From Megalopta genalis (taxonomy: Eukaryota > Arthropoda > Insecta > Hymenoptera > Halictidae), in the NCBI RefSeq assembly GCF_051020955.1, contig NW_027476267.1, positions 62,001-126,000 of the forward strand: a stretch of 64,000 nucleotides of DNA, read 5' to 3'. Positions 11,846-24,700 of the stretch are shown here, piece after piece. Made by a program: the position numbers and the translations under genes. The notes below the pieces were generated by a model. It saw only the letters and a program-made list of their open reading frames with translations. It had not been told where the DNA came from and did no database searches. Within the stretch, counting starts at the first letter, position 1; every line of letters begins with the position of its first letter.

Positions 11846-14800
11846 GATGTAGCTTCAAATCCATGCGAAACGAATGATTTAGCTTCTGATACATGTGATA
11901 TAAGTGATATAGATTCAAATGCAGGAGAAACAAACGAGTTAGCTTCAAAACCATGCAAAACACATGACTAAGGTTCAAATCAATGCTATGTAGAAGATTT
12001 AGCTTCAAATCCATATGACAAAAATGAATTAGATTCAGATACTTGCGATATAAGTGATACAGCTTCAAATGCAGACGAAACAAACGAGTTAGCTTCATAT
12101 CCACACGAAACACATGATTTAGCTTCAAATCAATGCGATGTAGATGGTTTATCTTCAAATCCATGGGAAACGAACGATATTGCTTCATATTCTTGCGATA
12201 TAAATGTTTTACCTTCGAATGTGAGCGAAACAAACGAGTTAGCTTCAAATCCATGCGAAACATGTGATTTAGCTTCAAATCGATGTGAAGTAGAAGGATT
12301 AGCTTCAAATCCAAGCGAAACACATGATTTAGCTTCAAAGCAATGTGACGTAGATGGTTTAGCTTCAAATCTATTCGAATCAAATGATCTGGCTTGAAAC
12401 ACTTGGGATATAAATGATATAGCTTCAAATGCAGACGAATCAAAAGAGTTAGCCTCAAATCCATGCGACACACATGATTTAACTGCAAATCAATGTGAAG
12501 TAGAAGGCTTAGGTTCAAATCCATGCGAAGCAAATGATTAAGCATCAGATACTTGCGATATAAGTGATATATCTTCAAATGCAGGGGAAAGAAACGAGTT
12601 AGCTTCAAATCTATGCGAAACACATGACAAAGCTTCAAATCAATGCGATGTAGAAGGTTTAGCTTCAAATCTAAGCGAAACACATGATTTAGCTTCAAAG
12701 CAATGTGACGTAGATGGTTTAGCTTCAAGTCTATTCGAATCAAATGATTTAGCTTCAAACACTTGGGATATAAGTGATATAGCTTCAAATGCAGACGAAT
12801 CAAACGAGTCAGCTTCAAAATCCATGCGATACACATGATTTAGCTTCAAATCAATGCGAAGTAGAAGGCTTAGCATCAAATCCATGCGAAACAAATGATT
12901 TAGGTTCAGATACTTGCGATATAAGTGATATAGCTTCAAATGAAGGAGAAACAAACAAGTTAGCACCAAATCCATGCGAAACAAATGATTTAGCTTCAGA
13001 TACTTGCGATATAAGTGATATTGCATCAAATGCAGGCGAAACGAACGAGTTAGCTTCAAATCCATGCGAAACACATGATTTAGCTGCAAATCAATGAGAA
13101 GTAGAAGGCTTAGGTTCAAATCCATGCGAAGCAAATGATCTAGCATCAGATACTTGCGATATAAGTGACATATCTTCAAATGCAGGGGAAAGAAACGAGT
13201 TAGCTTCAAATCTATGCGAAACACATGACAAAGCTTCAAATCAATGCGATGTAGAAGGTTTAGCTTCAAATCTAAGCGAAACACATGATTTAGCTTCAAA
13301 GCAATGTGACGTAGATGGTTTAGCTTCAAATCTATTCGAATCAAATGATTTAGCATCAGATACTTGCGACGTAAGTGATACGGCTTCAAATGCAGGGGAA
13401 ACAAACGACTTAGCTACCAAATCAATGCGAAGACACATGGTTTGGCTTCAAATCAATGCGAAGTAGAAGGCTTAGCTTCAAATCCATGCGAAACACATGA
13501 TTTAGCTTCAAACACTTGTGATTTAAGTGATACAGCTTCATATGCATACGAGTCAAACGATATAGCTTTTAAATCCTTGCGGATACACATGATTTAGCTT
13601 CAAATCAATGCGAAGTAGAAGGCTTAGCTTCAAATCCACGCGAAACAAATGATTTAGGTTCAGATACTTGCGATGTAAGTGATATAGCTTCAAATGCAGG
13701 AGAAACAAACGAGCTAGCGCCAAATCCATGCGAAACAAATGATTTAGCTTCAGATACTTGCGATATAAGTGATATTGCATCAAATGCAGGCGAAACGAAC
13801 GAGTTAGCTTCAAAATCCATGCGATACACATGATTTAGCTTCAAATCAATGCGAAGTAGAAGGCTTAGCATCAATTCCATGCGAAACAAATGATCTAGGT
13901 TCAGATACTTGCGACATAATTGATATTGCATCAAATGCAATCGAAACGTATGAGTTAGCTTCAAATCCATGCGAAACACATGATTTAGCTGCAAATCTAT
14001 GCGATGTAGAAGGTTTTGCTTCAAATCCATGCGAAGCAAATGATTTAGCATCAGATACTTGCGATATAAGTGATATATCTTCAAATGCAGGGGAAAGAAA
14101 CGAGTTAGCTTCAAATCTATGCGAAACACATGACAAAGCTTCAAATCAATGCGATGTAGAAGGTTTAGGTTCAAGTCTAAGCGAAACACATGATTTAGTT
14201 TCAAAGCAATGTGGCGTAGATGGTTTAGCTTCAAATCTATTCGAATCAAATGATCTGGCTTCAAACACTTGGGATATAAGTGATATAGCTTCAAATGCAG
14301 ACGAATCAAACGAGTTAGCTTCAAAATCCATGCGATACACATGATTTAGCTTCAAATCAATGCGTAGTAGAAGGCTTAGCATCAAATCCATGCGAAACAA
14401 ATGATTCAGGTTCAGATACTTGCGATATAAGTGATATAGCTTCAAATGCAGGAGAAACAAACGAGTTAGCACCAAATCCATGCGATACAAATGATTTAGC
14501 TTCAGATACTTGCGATATAAGTGATTTTGCATCAAATGCAGGGGAAACAAACGACTTAGCTTCCAAATCAATGCGAAGACACATGGATTGGCTACAAATC
14601 AATGCGATGTAGAAGGCTTAGCTTCAAATCCATGCGAAACACATGATTTAGCTCCAAATCTATGCGATGTAGAAGGTTTTGATTCAAATCCATGCGAAAC
14701 AAATGATTTAGCATCAGATACTTGCGATATAAGTGATATATCTTCAAATGCAGGGGAAAGAAACGAGTTAGCTTCAAATCCAAGCGATACACATGATATA

Positions 14801-15986
14801 GCTTCAAATCAATGCGATGTAGAAAGTTTAGCTTCAAATCAATGCGATGTAGAAGGTTTAGCTTCAAATCGAAGCGAAACACATGATTTAGCTTCAAAGC
14901 AATGTGACGTAGATGGTTTAGCTACAAATCCATTCGAATCAAATGATTTAGCTTCAAAGACTTGGGATATAAGTGATATAGCTTCAAATGCAGGCGAAAC
15001 AAACGAGTTAGCAAAAAATCCATTCGAAACACATGATTTAGCTTCAGATCAATGCGAAGTAGAAGGCCTAGCTTCAACCCCAATCCGAAACGAATGATTT
15101 AGCTTCAAACACTTGTGATTTAAGTGATACAGCTTCATATGCAGACGAGTGAAACGAGTTAGCTTCTAAATCCATGCGGATGTACATGATTTAGCTTCAA
15201 ATCAATGCGAAGTAGAAGACTTAGCTTCAAATCCATGCGACACAAACAATTTAACATCAGATACTTGCGATATAAGTGAAGTAGCTTCAAATGCAGACGA
15301 AACAAACGAATTAGCTTCAAATACAACTGAAACACATGATTTAGCTACAAACCAATGCGATGTAGAAGGTTTAGCTTCAAATCCAAGCAAGACACATGAT
15401 TTAGCTTCAAATAAATGCGATATAGAAGGTTTAGCTTAAAATCCATGCGAAACACATGATTAAGCTTCAAATCAATGCGATGAAGAAGGTTTAGCTTCAA
15501 ATCCATGCTAAACAAATGATTTAGCTTCAAACACTTGGGATATAAGTGATATAGTTTCGAATGCAGACGAATCAAACGAGTTAGCTTCAAAATCCATGCG
15601 ATACACATGATTTAGCTTCAAATCAATGCGAAGTAGAAGGCTTAGCATCAAATCCATGCGAAACAAATGATTTAGGTTCAGATACTTGCGATGTAAGTGA
15701 TATAGCTTCAAATGCAGGAGAAACAAACGAGCTAGCGCCAAATCCATGCGAAACAAATGATTTAGCTTCAGATACTTGCGATATAAGTGATACTGCATCA
15801 AATGCAGGCGAAACGAACGAGTTAGCTTCAAAATCCATGCGATACACATGATTTAGCTGCAACTCTATACGATGTAGAAGGTTTTGCTTCAAATCCATGT
15901 GAAACAAGTGATTTAGCTTCAAACACTTGGGATATAAGTGATATTGCTTCAAATGCAGACGAAACAAACGAGTTAGATTCAAATCC
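11846..15986 (+). repeat. Array 1b: diverged monomer subfamily next to the inversion
   Basis: The same five monomer types continue in the same order, but with subfamily-specific forms: cagatacttgcgatataag for the second type, gcgatgtagaaggttt for the fifth, and gcaggggaaag for the third. Copies differ more from each other than in array 1a, and one-base insertions are frequent, so open frames are short and switch phase. There are local irregularities, for example around 13417-13441 and 14563-14590 where the register of the 30-bp unit is disturbed. More diverged, less homogenised monomers are commonly found at satellite array edges; here they sit directly against the orientation switch. Confidence 0.7.
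12816..15859 (+). repeat. Recurrent 31-bp variant of array 1b
   Basis: A monomer with one extra A (gcttcaaaatccatgcgat, then acacatga) recurs starting at 12816, 13811, 14322, 15588 and 15829. Two spacings are exactly 17x30+1 and 8x30+1; the others include additional indels. It is the counterpart of the array 3 marker but at a different site in the monomer, so it arose independently. Confidence 0.75.
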
Positions 15987-15993
15987 ATTTGAA
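15978..15993. other. Orientation switch of the satellite (inversion junction)
   Basis: Monomers run in plus orientation up to about 15986 and in minus orientation from about 15988. The joint is a perfect short inverted repeat, ttcaaat-cc-atttgaa (15978-15993, 7-bp arms, 2-bp loop), formed because the conserved core of a plus monomer meets the same core of a minus monomer. The two parent monomers share only about two bases (at) at the breakpoint, and no spacer or foreign sequence lies between. It could be an inversion breakpoint repaired by microhomology, a fold-back or template-switch event, or an assembly misjoin. Confidence 0.85.
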
Positions 15994-16980
15994 GCGAAAT
16001 CGTGTGTTTCGCATGATATTGGAGCAAAATTGTATGTTTCGCGTTGATTTAAAGCTCATTCGTGTATTTCGCATGAATCTGAAGCTAAATTGTTCATTTC
16101 GCATAAATTTGAAGCTAAATCGTTTGTTTGAAATCGCTATTTCGCACGAATTTGAAGCGAAATCGTGTGTTTCGCATGATATTGGAGCTAAATCGTATGT
16201 TTCGCGTTGATTTAAAGCTAATTCGTGTATTTCGCATGAATCTGAAGCTAAACTGTTCATTTCGCATGAATTTGAAGCTAAATCGTTTGTTTAATATCGC
16301 TATTTCGCACGAATTTGAAGCGAAATCGTTTGTTTAAAATCGTTATTTTGCACGAATTTGGAGCGAAATCGAGTGTTTCGCATGATATTGGAGCTAAATC
16401 GTATGTTTCGCGTTGATTTAAAGCTAATTCGAGTATTTCGTATGAATCTGAAACTAAGTTGTTCATTTCGCATGAATTTGAAACTAAATCGTTTGTTTAA
16501 AATCGCTATTTCGCACGAATTTGAAGCGAAATCGTGTGTTTCGATAGATATTGGATCTAAATCGTATGTTTCGCGTTGATTTAAAGCTAATTCGTGTATT
16601 TCGCATGAATCTGAAGCTAAATTGTTCATTTCGCATGCATTTGAAGCTAAATATTTAGATTAAAATCGCCATTTCGCACGAATTTCAATCGAAATCGTGT
16701 GTTTCGCATGATGTTGAAGCTATATCGTATGTTTCGCGTTGATTTAAAGCCAATTCGTGTATTTCGTATGAATCTGAAGCTAAATTGATCATTTCGCATG
16801 AATTTGAAGCAAAATCAATTATGTAAAATCGTTATTTCGCACGAATTTGAAGCGAAATCGTGTGTTTCGTATGATATTGAAGCTAATCGTATGTTTCGCG
16901 TGAATTTGAAGCTGATTCGTGTATTTCGCATGAATCTCAAGCTAAGTTGTTCATATCGCATGCATTTGAAGCTACATGGT

Positions 16981-17790
16981 TTGTTTAAAATCGCTATTTC
17001 GCACGAATTTCAATCGAAATCGAGTGGTTCGCATGATATTGAAGCTATATCGTATGTTTCGCGTTGATTTAAAGCTAATTCGTGTATTTCGGATGAATCT
17101 GAAGCTAAATTGTTCATTTCGCATGAATTTGAAGCTAAATCGTTTGTTTAAAATCGCTATTTCGCACGAATTTGATGCGAAATCTTGTGTTTCGCATGAT
17201 ATTGAAGCTAAATCGTATGTTTCGCGTGGATTTAAAGCTAATTCGTGTATTTCGCATGAATCTGAAGCTAAATTGTTCATTTCTCATAATTTTGAAGCTA
17301 AATCGTTTGTTTAATATCGCTATTTCGCTCGAATTTCAATCGACATCGTGCATATCGCATGATATTCAAGCTAAATCGTATGTTTCGAGTGAATTTGAAG
17401 CTGATTCGTGTATTTCGCATGAATCTCAAGCTAAATTGTTCATTTCGCATGCATATGAAGCTACATCGTTTGTTTAAAATCGCTATTTCGCACGAATTTC
17501 AATCGAAATCGAGTGGTTCGCATGATATTGAAGCTATATCGTATGTTTCGCGTTGATTTAAAGCTAATTCGTGTATTTCGGATGAATCTGAAGCTAAATT
17601 GTTCATTTCGCATGAATTTGAAGCTAAATCGTTTGTTTAAAATCGCTATTTCGCACGAATTTGATGCGAAATCTTGTGTTTCGCATGATATTGAAGCTAA
17701 ATCGTATGTTTCGCGTGGATTTAAAGCTAATTCGTGTATTTCGCATGAATCTGAAGCTAAATTGTTTATTTCGCATAAATTTGAAGCTTA
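16981..17790 (-). repeat. 489-bp (3 x 163) super-unit in array 2, copied again near 20077
   Basis: The stretch starting ttgttt at 16981, with the rare form cgagtggttcgcatg, recurs at 17470 (offset 489) and at 20077 (offset 2,607). The last offset is 16x163 minus one base, explained by a missing base near 19680 (gatttaagcc). A second 489-bp pair is marked by gatattggatctaaatcg near 18500 and 18990, with a third copy 652 bp further on. Array 2 therefore has its own second-level periodicity of three units. Confidence 0.7.
17137..17162 (-). repeat. 13-bp partial duplication defining the 43-bp monomer
   Basis: Within the long monomer of the 163-bp unit, aaatcgtttgttt (17137-17149) is followed directly by the similar aaaatcgctattt (17150-17162). 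Removing one 13-bp segment restores a normal 30-bp monomer. The extra segment is present in essentially every 163-bp copy, so the change predates expansion of array 2. The duplication origin is inferred from similarity of the two segments. Confidence 0.6.
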
Positions 17791-20700
17791 ATCGTTTGTT
17801 TAATATCGCTATTTCACACGAATTTGAAGCGAAATCGTGCGTTTCGCATGATATTGAAGCTAAATCGTATATTTCGCGTTGATTTAAAGCTAATTCGTGT
17901 ATTTCGCATGAATCTGAAGCTAAACTGTTCATTTCGCATGAATTTGAAGCAAAATCAATTATTTAAAATCGTTATTTCGCACGATTTTGAAGCGAAATCG
18001 TGTGTTTCGCATGATATTGGAGCTAAATCGTATGTTTCGCGTGAATTTGAAGCTGATTCGTGTATATCGTATGAATCTGAAGTTAAATTGTTTATTTCGC
18101 ATGAATTTGAAGCGAAATCGATTATTTAAAATTGTTATTTCGCACGAATTTAAAGCGCAATCGTGTGTTTCGTATGATATTGAAGCTAAATCGTACGTTT
18201 CGCGTTGATTTAAAGTTAATTCGTGTATTTCGTATGAATCTGAAGCTAAATTGATCATTTCGCATGAATTTGAAGCAAAATCAATTATTTAAAATCGTTA
18301 TTTCGCACGAATTTGAAGCGAAATCGTGTGTTTCGCTTGATATTGAAGCTAAATCGTATGTTTCGCGTGAATTTGAAGCTGATTCGTGTATATCGTATGA
18401 ATCTGAAGTTAAATTGTTCATTTCGCATGAATTTGAAGCAAAATCAATTATTTAAAATCGCTATTTCGCACGAATTTCAATCGAAATCGTGTGTTTCGCA
18501 TGATATTGGATCTAAATCGTATGTTTCGCGTAGATTTAAAGCCAATTCGTGTATTTCGTATGAATCTGAAGTTAAATTATGCATTTCGCATGAATTTGAA
18601 GCTAAATCGTTTGTTTGCAATTGCTATTTCGCACGAATTTGAAGCGAAATCGTGTGTTTCGCATGATAATGAAGCTAAATCGTATGTTTCGCGTTGATTT
18701 AAAGCTAATTCGTGTATTTCGCATGAATCTGAAGCTAAATTGTTCATTTCGCTTAAATTTGAAGCTAAATCAATTATTTAAAATCGTTATTTCTCACGAA
18801 TTTGAAGCGAAATCGTTTGTTTCGCATGATATTGAAGCTAAATCGTATGTTTCGCGTGGATTTAAAGCTAATTCGTGTATTTCGCATGAATCTGAAGCTA
18901 AACTGTTCATTTAGCATGAATTTGAAGCAAAATCAATTATTTAAAATCGCTATTTCGCACGAATTTCAATCGAAATCGTGTGTTTCGCATGATATTGGAT
19001 CTAAATCGTATGTTTCGCGTAGATTTAAAGCCAATTCGTGTATTTCGTATGAATCTGAAGTTAAATTATTCATTTCGCATGAATTTGAAGCTAAATCGTT
19101 TGCTTACAATTGCTATTTCGCACGAATTTGAAGCGAAATCGTGTGTTTCGCATGATATTGAAGCTAAATCGTATGTTTCGCGTTGATTTAAAGCTAATTC
19201 GTGTATTTCGCATGAATCTGAAGCTAAATTGTTCATTTCGCATGCATTTGAAGCTAAATCGTTTGTTTAAAATCGCTATTTCGCACGAATTTCAATCGAA
19301 ATCTTGTGTTTCGCATGATATTGAAGCTAAATCGTATGTTTCGCGTTGATTTAAAGCTAATTCGTGTATTTCGCATGAATCTGAAGCTAAACTGTTCATT
19401 TCGCATGAATTTGAAGCATAATCGTTTGTTTAATATCGCTATTTCGAACGAATTTCAATCGAAATCGTGTATATCGCATGATATTCAAGCTAAATCGTAT
19501 GTTTCGCTTGAATTTGAAGCTGATTCGTGTATTTCGCACGAATCTGAAGCTAAATTGTACATTTCGCATAAATTTGAAGCTAAATCGTTTTTTTAATATC
19601 GCTATTTCGCACGAATTTCAATCGAAATCGTGTGTTTCGCATGATATTGGATCTAAATCGTATGTTTCGCGTAGATTTAAGCCAATTCGTGTATTTCGTA
19701 TGAATCTGAAGTTAAATTATTCATTTCGCATGAATTTGAAGCTAAATCGTTTGTTTACAATTACTATTTCGCACGAATTTGAAGCGAAATCGTGTGTTTC
19801 GCATGATATTGAAGCTAAATCGTATGTTTCGCGTTGATTTAAAGCTAATTCGTGTATTTCGCATGAATCTGAAGCTAAATTGTTCATTTCGCATGCATTT
19901 GAAGCTAAAACGTTTGTTTAAAATCGCTATTTCGCACGAATTTCAATCGAAATCGTGTGTTTCGCATTATATGGAAGCTAAATCGCATGTTTCGCGTTGA
20001 TTTAAAGCTGATTCGTGTATTTCGCATGAATCTCAAGCTAAATTGTTCATTTCGCATGCACATGAAGCTACATCGTTTGTTTAAAATCGCTATTTCGCAC
20101 GAATTTCAATCGAAATCGAGTGGTTCGCATGATATTGAAGCTATATCGTATGTTTCGCGTTGATTTAAAGCTAATTCGTGTATTTCGGATGAATCTGAAG
20201 CTAAATTGTTCATTTCGCATGAATTTGAAGCTAAATCGTTTGTTTAAAATCGCTATTTCGCACGAATTTGATGCGAAATCTTGTGTTTCGCATGATATTG
20301 AAGCTAAATCGTATGTTTCGCGTGGATTTAAAGCTAATTCGTGTATTTCGCATGAATCTGAAGCTAAATTGTTTATTTCGCATAAATTTGAAGCTTAATC
20401 GTTTGTTTAATATCGCTATTTCACACGAATTTGAAGCGAAATCATTTGTTTCGCATGGATCTGAAGCTAAGCCTTTTACTTCGCATTGATTTCAAGTTAA
20501 ATCATGTGTTTCTCTTGAATTTGAAGCTAACTCGTTTGATTCGCATGCAGTTGAAGCTAAATCATTTTGATCACAAGTATCTGAATCCAATCTATTTGTT
20601 TCGCATTGATTTGAAGCTAAGTCTACTACTTCGCATTGATTTGAAGTTAAATCATGTGTTTCCCTTGGATTTGAAGCTGAGTCGTTTGATTCGCACGCAG

Positions 20701-21780
20701 TTGAAGCTAAATCATTTTGATCACAAGTATCTGAATCCAAAACATTTGTTTCGCATTGATTTGAAGCTAAGCCTCCTACTTCGCATTGATTTGAAGTTAA
20801 ATCATGTGCTTCCCTGGGATTTGAAGCTAACTGGTTCCATTCGCATGCAATTGACTCTAAATCGTGTTTATCAGAAGTATTTGAAGCTAAACCATTTGTT
20901 TCACATGGATTTGAAGCTAAGCCTTCTACTTCGCATTGATTTGAAGCTAACTCATGTGCTTCGCATGGATTTGAAGCTAACTCGTTAGTTTCCCCTGCAT
21001 TTGAAGCTATTTCATTTAAACCGCAGGTATTTGAAGGTAAATCATGTGTTTCCCACAGATTCAATATAACTCGTTTGATTCGCATGCAGTTGAAGCTTAA
21101 TCATGTTTATCACAAGTATTTGAAGCTAAGTCATTTGTTTCGCATTGAATTGAAGCTAAACCTACTACTTCGTATTGATTTAAAGTAAAATAATGTGTTT
21201 CCCTTGGATTTGAAGCTAACTCGTTTGAATCGCATGCAGTTGAAGCTAAATCATGTTTATTACAAGTATCTGAACCCGAAACATTTGTTTCGCATTGATT
21301 TGAAGCTAAGCCTACTACTTCGCATTGAGTTGAAGTTAAATCATGTGTTTCCCTTGCATTTGAAGCTAAGTCGTTTGATTCGCACGCAGTTGAAGCTAAA
21401 TCATGTTTATCACAAGTATTTGAAGGTATAATCATTTGTTTCGCATGAATTTGATGCTAAGACTTCTACTTCGCATTGATTTGAAATTTAATCATGTGTT
21501 TCTCTTGAATTTGAAGCTAACTCGTTTGATTCGCATGCAGTTGAAGCTAAATCATTTTGATCACAAGTATCTGAATCCAAACTATTTGTTTTGCATTGAT
21601 TTGAAGCTAAGCCTCCTACTTCGCATTGATTTGAAGTTAAATCATGTGTTTCCCTGGGATTTGAAGCTAACTCGTTCCATTCGCATGCAATTGACTCTAA
21701 ATCGTGTTTATCAGAAGTATTTGAAGCTAAACCATTTGTTTCACATGGATTTGAAGCTAAGCCTTCTTCTTCGCATTTGA

Positions 21781-24700
21781 TTTGAAGCTAACTCATGTGC
21801 TTCGCATGGATTTGAAGCTAACTCGTTTGATTCGCATGCAGTTGACTCTAAATCGTGTCTATCACAAGTATCTGAATCCAAACCATTTGTTTCGCATTGA
21901 TTTGAAGCTAAGACTACTACTTCGTATTGATTTGAAGCTAAATCATGTGTATCGCATCGATTTGAAGCTAACTCGTTTGTTTCGCCTGCATTTGAAGCTA
22001 TTTCATTTAAACCGCAGATATTTGAAGGTAAATCATTTGTTTCGCATGGATTTGAAGCTAAGCCTTCCACTTCGCATTGATTTGAAGTTAATATCATGTG
22101 TTTCCCTTGGATTTGAGGCTAATTCGTTTGAATCGCATGCAGTTGAAGCTAAATCATGTTTATCACAAGTATCTGAATCCAAACCATTTGTTTCGCACAG
22201 ATTTGAAGCTAAGCCTCCTACTTCGAATTGATTTGAAGCTAACTCTTGTGTTTCCCATGGATTTAAAGCTAACTCGTTTGTTTCGCCTGCATTTGAAGTT
22301 ATTTCATAAAACCGCAGGTTTTTGAAGGTAAATCATTTGTTTGGCATGAATTTGAAGCTAAGCCTTCTACTTCGCATTGATTTGAAGCTAACTCATGTGT
22401 TTCGCATGGTCTTGAAGCTAACTCGTTTGTTTCGCCTGCATTTGAAGCTATTTCATTTAAACCGCAAGTATTTGAAGGTAAATCATTTGTTTCGCATGGA
22501 TTTGAAGCTAAGCCTTCTACTTCGCATTGATTTGAAGTTAAATCATGTGATTCCCTTCGATTTGAAGCTAAGCCTTCTACTTCGCATTGATTTGAAGCTA
22601 ACTCATTTGATTCGCATGGATTTGAAGCTTACTCGATTGTTTCGCCTGCATTTGAAACTACTTTATTTATATCGCAAGCATTGGAAGTTAAATCACGTGT
22701 TTCGCATGGATTTGAAGCTAACTCGTTTGTCTCGCATTGAGTTGAAGCTAAATTATCAATATCACAAGTTTTTGAAATTAAACCGTTTGCTTCGCATTGA
22801 TTTGAAGCTAAGCTTATTACTTCGCATTGATTTGAAGTTAAATCATATTTTTCGCATGGATTTGAAGCTAACTCGTTTGATTCGCATGCAGTTGACTCTA
22901 AATCATGTTTATCACAAGTATTTGAAGCTAAATCATTTGTTTCGCATTGATTTGAAGCTAAGCCTTCTACTTCGCATTGATTTGAAGTTAAATCATGTGT
23001 TTCTCTTGAATTTGAAGCTAACTCGTTTGATTCGCATGCAGTTGACTCTAAATCCCGTTTATCACAAGAATTTGAAGCTAAACCACATGTTTCGCATGGA
23101 TTTGAAGTTAAGCCTTCTACTTCATATTGATTTGATGCTGAATCATGTGTTTCGCATGGGTTTGATTCTAACTCGTTTTTTTCGCCTGCATTTGAAGCTA
23201 TTTCATTTAAACCGCAGTTATTTGAAGGTAAATCATGTGTTTCCCTCCGATTTCAATATAACTCGTTTGATTCGCATGCAGTTTGAAGCTTAATCATGTT
23301 TATCACAAGTATTTGAAGCTAAATCATTTGTTTCGCATTGATTTGAAGCTAAACCTACTACCTCGCATTGATTTGAAGTTAAATCATGTGTTTCCCTTGG
23401 ACTTGAAGCTAATTCGTTTGATTCGCATGCAGCTGATTCTAAATCGTGTTCATCGCAAGTATTTGAAGCTAAACCATTTGTTTCGCATTGATTTGAAGCT
23501 AAGCCTACTACATCGCATTGATTGAAGCTAACTCATGTGCTTCGCATGGATTTGAAGCTAACTCGTTTGATTCGCATGCAGTTGACAACAAATCGTGTCT
23601 ATCACAAGTATCTGAATCCAAACCATTTGTTTCGCATTGATTTGAAGCTAAGACTACTACTTCGTATTGATTTGAAGCTAAATCATGTGTATCGCATCGA
23701 TTTGAAGCTAACTCGTTTGTTTCGCCTGCATTTGAAGCTATTTCATTTAAACCGCAGATATTTGAAGGTAAATCATTTGTTTCGCATGGATTTGAAGCTA
23801 AGCCTTCCACTTCGCATTGATTTGAAGTTAATATCATGTGTTTCCCTTGGATTTGAGGCTAATTCGTTTGAATCGCATGCAGTTGAAGCTAAATCATGTT
23901 TATCACAAGTATCTGAATCCAAACCATTTGTTTCGCACAGATTTGAAGCTAAGCCTCCTACTTCGAATTGATTTGAAGCTAACTCTTGTGTTTCCCATGG
24001 ATTTAAAGCTAACTCGTTTGTTTCGCCTGCATTTGAAGTTATTTCATATAAACCGCAGGTTTTTGAAGGTAAATCATTTGTTTGCATGAATTTGAAGCTA
24101 AGCCTTCTACTTCGCATTGATTTGAAGCTAACTCATGTGTTTCGCATGGTCTTGAAGCTAACTCGTTTGTTTCGCCTGCATTTGAAGCTATTTCATTTAA
24201 ACCGCAAGTATTTGAAGGTAAATCATTTGTTTCGCATGGATTTGAAGCTAAGCCTTCTACTTCGCATTGATTTGAAGTTAAATCATGTGATTCCCTTCGA
24301 TTTGAAGCTAAGCCTTCTACTTCGCATTGATTTGAAGCTAACTCATTTGATTCGCATGGATTTGAAGCTTACTCGATTGTTTCGCCTGCATTTGAAACTA
24401 CTTTATTTATATCGCAAGCATTGAAGTTAAATCACGTGTTTCGCATGGATTTGAAGCTAACTCGTTTGTCTCGCATTGAGTTGAAGCTAAATTATCAATA
24501 TCACAAGTTTTTGAAATTAAACCGTTTGCTTCGCATTGATTTGAAGCTAAGCTTATTACTTCGCATTGATTTGAAGTTAAATCATATTTTTCGCATGGAT
24601 TTGAAGCTAACTCGTTTGATTCGCATGCAGTTGACTCTAAATCATGTTTATCACAAGTATTTGAAGCTAAATCATTTGTTTCGCATTGATTGAAGCTAAG

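Larger units (their letters stand above)
1..15986 (+). repeat. Satellite array 1: 30-bp monomers, plus orientation
   Basis: About 530 head-to-tail copies of a ~30-bp monomer. Each copy carries a conserved core (ttagcttcaaat) followed by a variable half (for example ccatgcgaaacaaatga). Five monomer types follow each other in a fixed cyclic order, best told apart by their plus-strand translation cores: PCETNGL, TCDINDI, AGETNEL, PSETHDL and QCEVEGL. This gives a 150-bp higher-order unit, seen exactly at 10111-10260, which is followed by a partial next unit. Some stretches skip types; near 10321-10380 the PSETH type is followed directly by the TCLIND type. One-base indels occur, for example near 297, 3382 and 4211. 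No non-satellite sequence interrupts the array. It runs off the left edge of the window, so its full length is unknown. Biologically it is best read as heterochromatic satellite; no function can be read from the sequence. Confidence 0.95.
15990..20435 (-). repeat. Satellite array 2: 163-bp higher-order unit
   Basis: About 27 head-to-tail copies of a 163-bp unit. A clean copy spans 17125-17287: one 43-bp monomer (17125-17167) and four 30-bp monomers (17168-17197, 17198-17227, 17228-17257, 17258-17287). Related positions are spaced by 163, 489 (3x163) and 652 (4x163) bp. Monomers share the cores gaatttgaagc and tgtttcgcatga with array 3, so this is a divergent branch of the same family in the same orientation. 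The array-specific motif is tttgtttaaaatcgctattt. Because 163 is not divisible by three, and the extra segment introduces a TAA, open frames stay below about 120 codons. Confidence 0.92.

Noticed and set aside
15978..15993. Rho-independent-like terminator hairpin
   Set aside because: The 7-bp A/T-rich arms with a 2-bp loop have no T tract and are explained by opposed monomer cores meeting at the inversion.
17145..17155. TTTAAA/TATA-like promoter element in the 163-bp unit
   Set aside because: The AT-rich stretch is present in nearly all ~27 copies as part of the 13-bp insertion, with no downstream gene.
15990..20435. CENP-B box
   Set aside because: TTCG followed four bases later by A occurs (TTCGCACGAATTTG), but the required CGGG is missing in all forms I saw.
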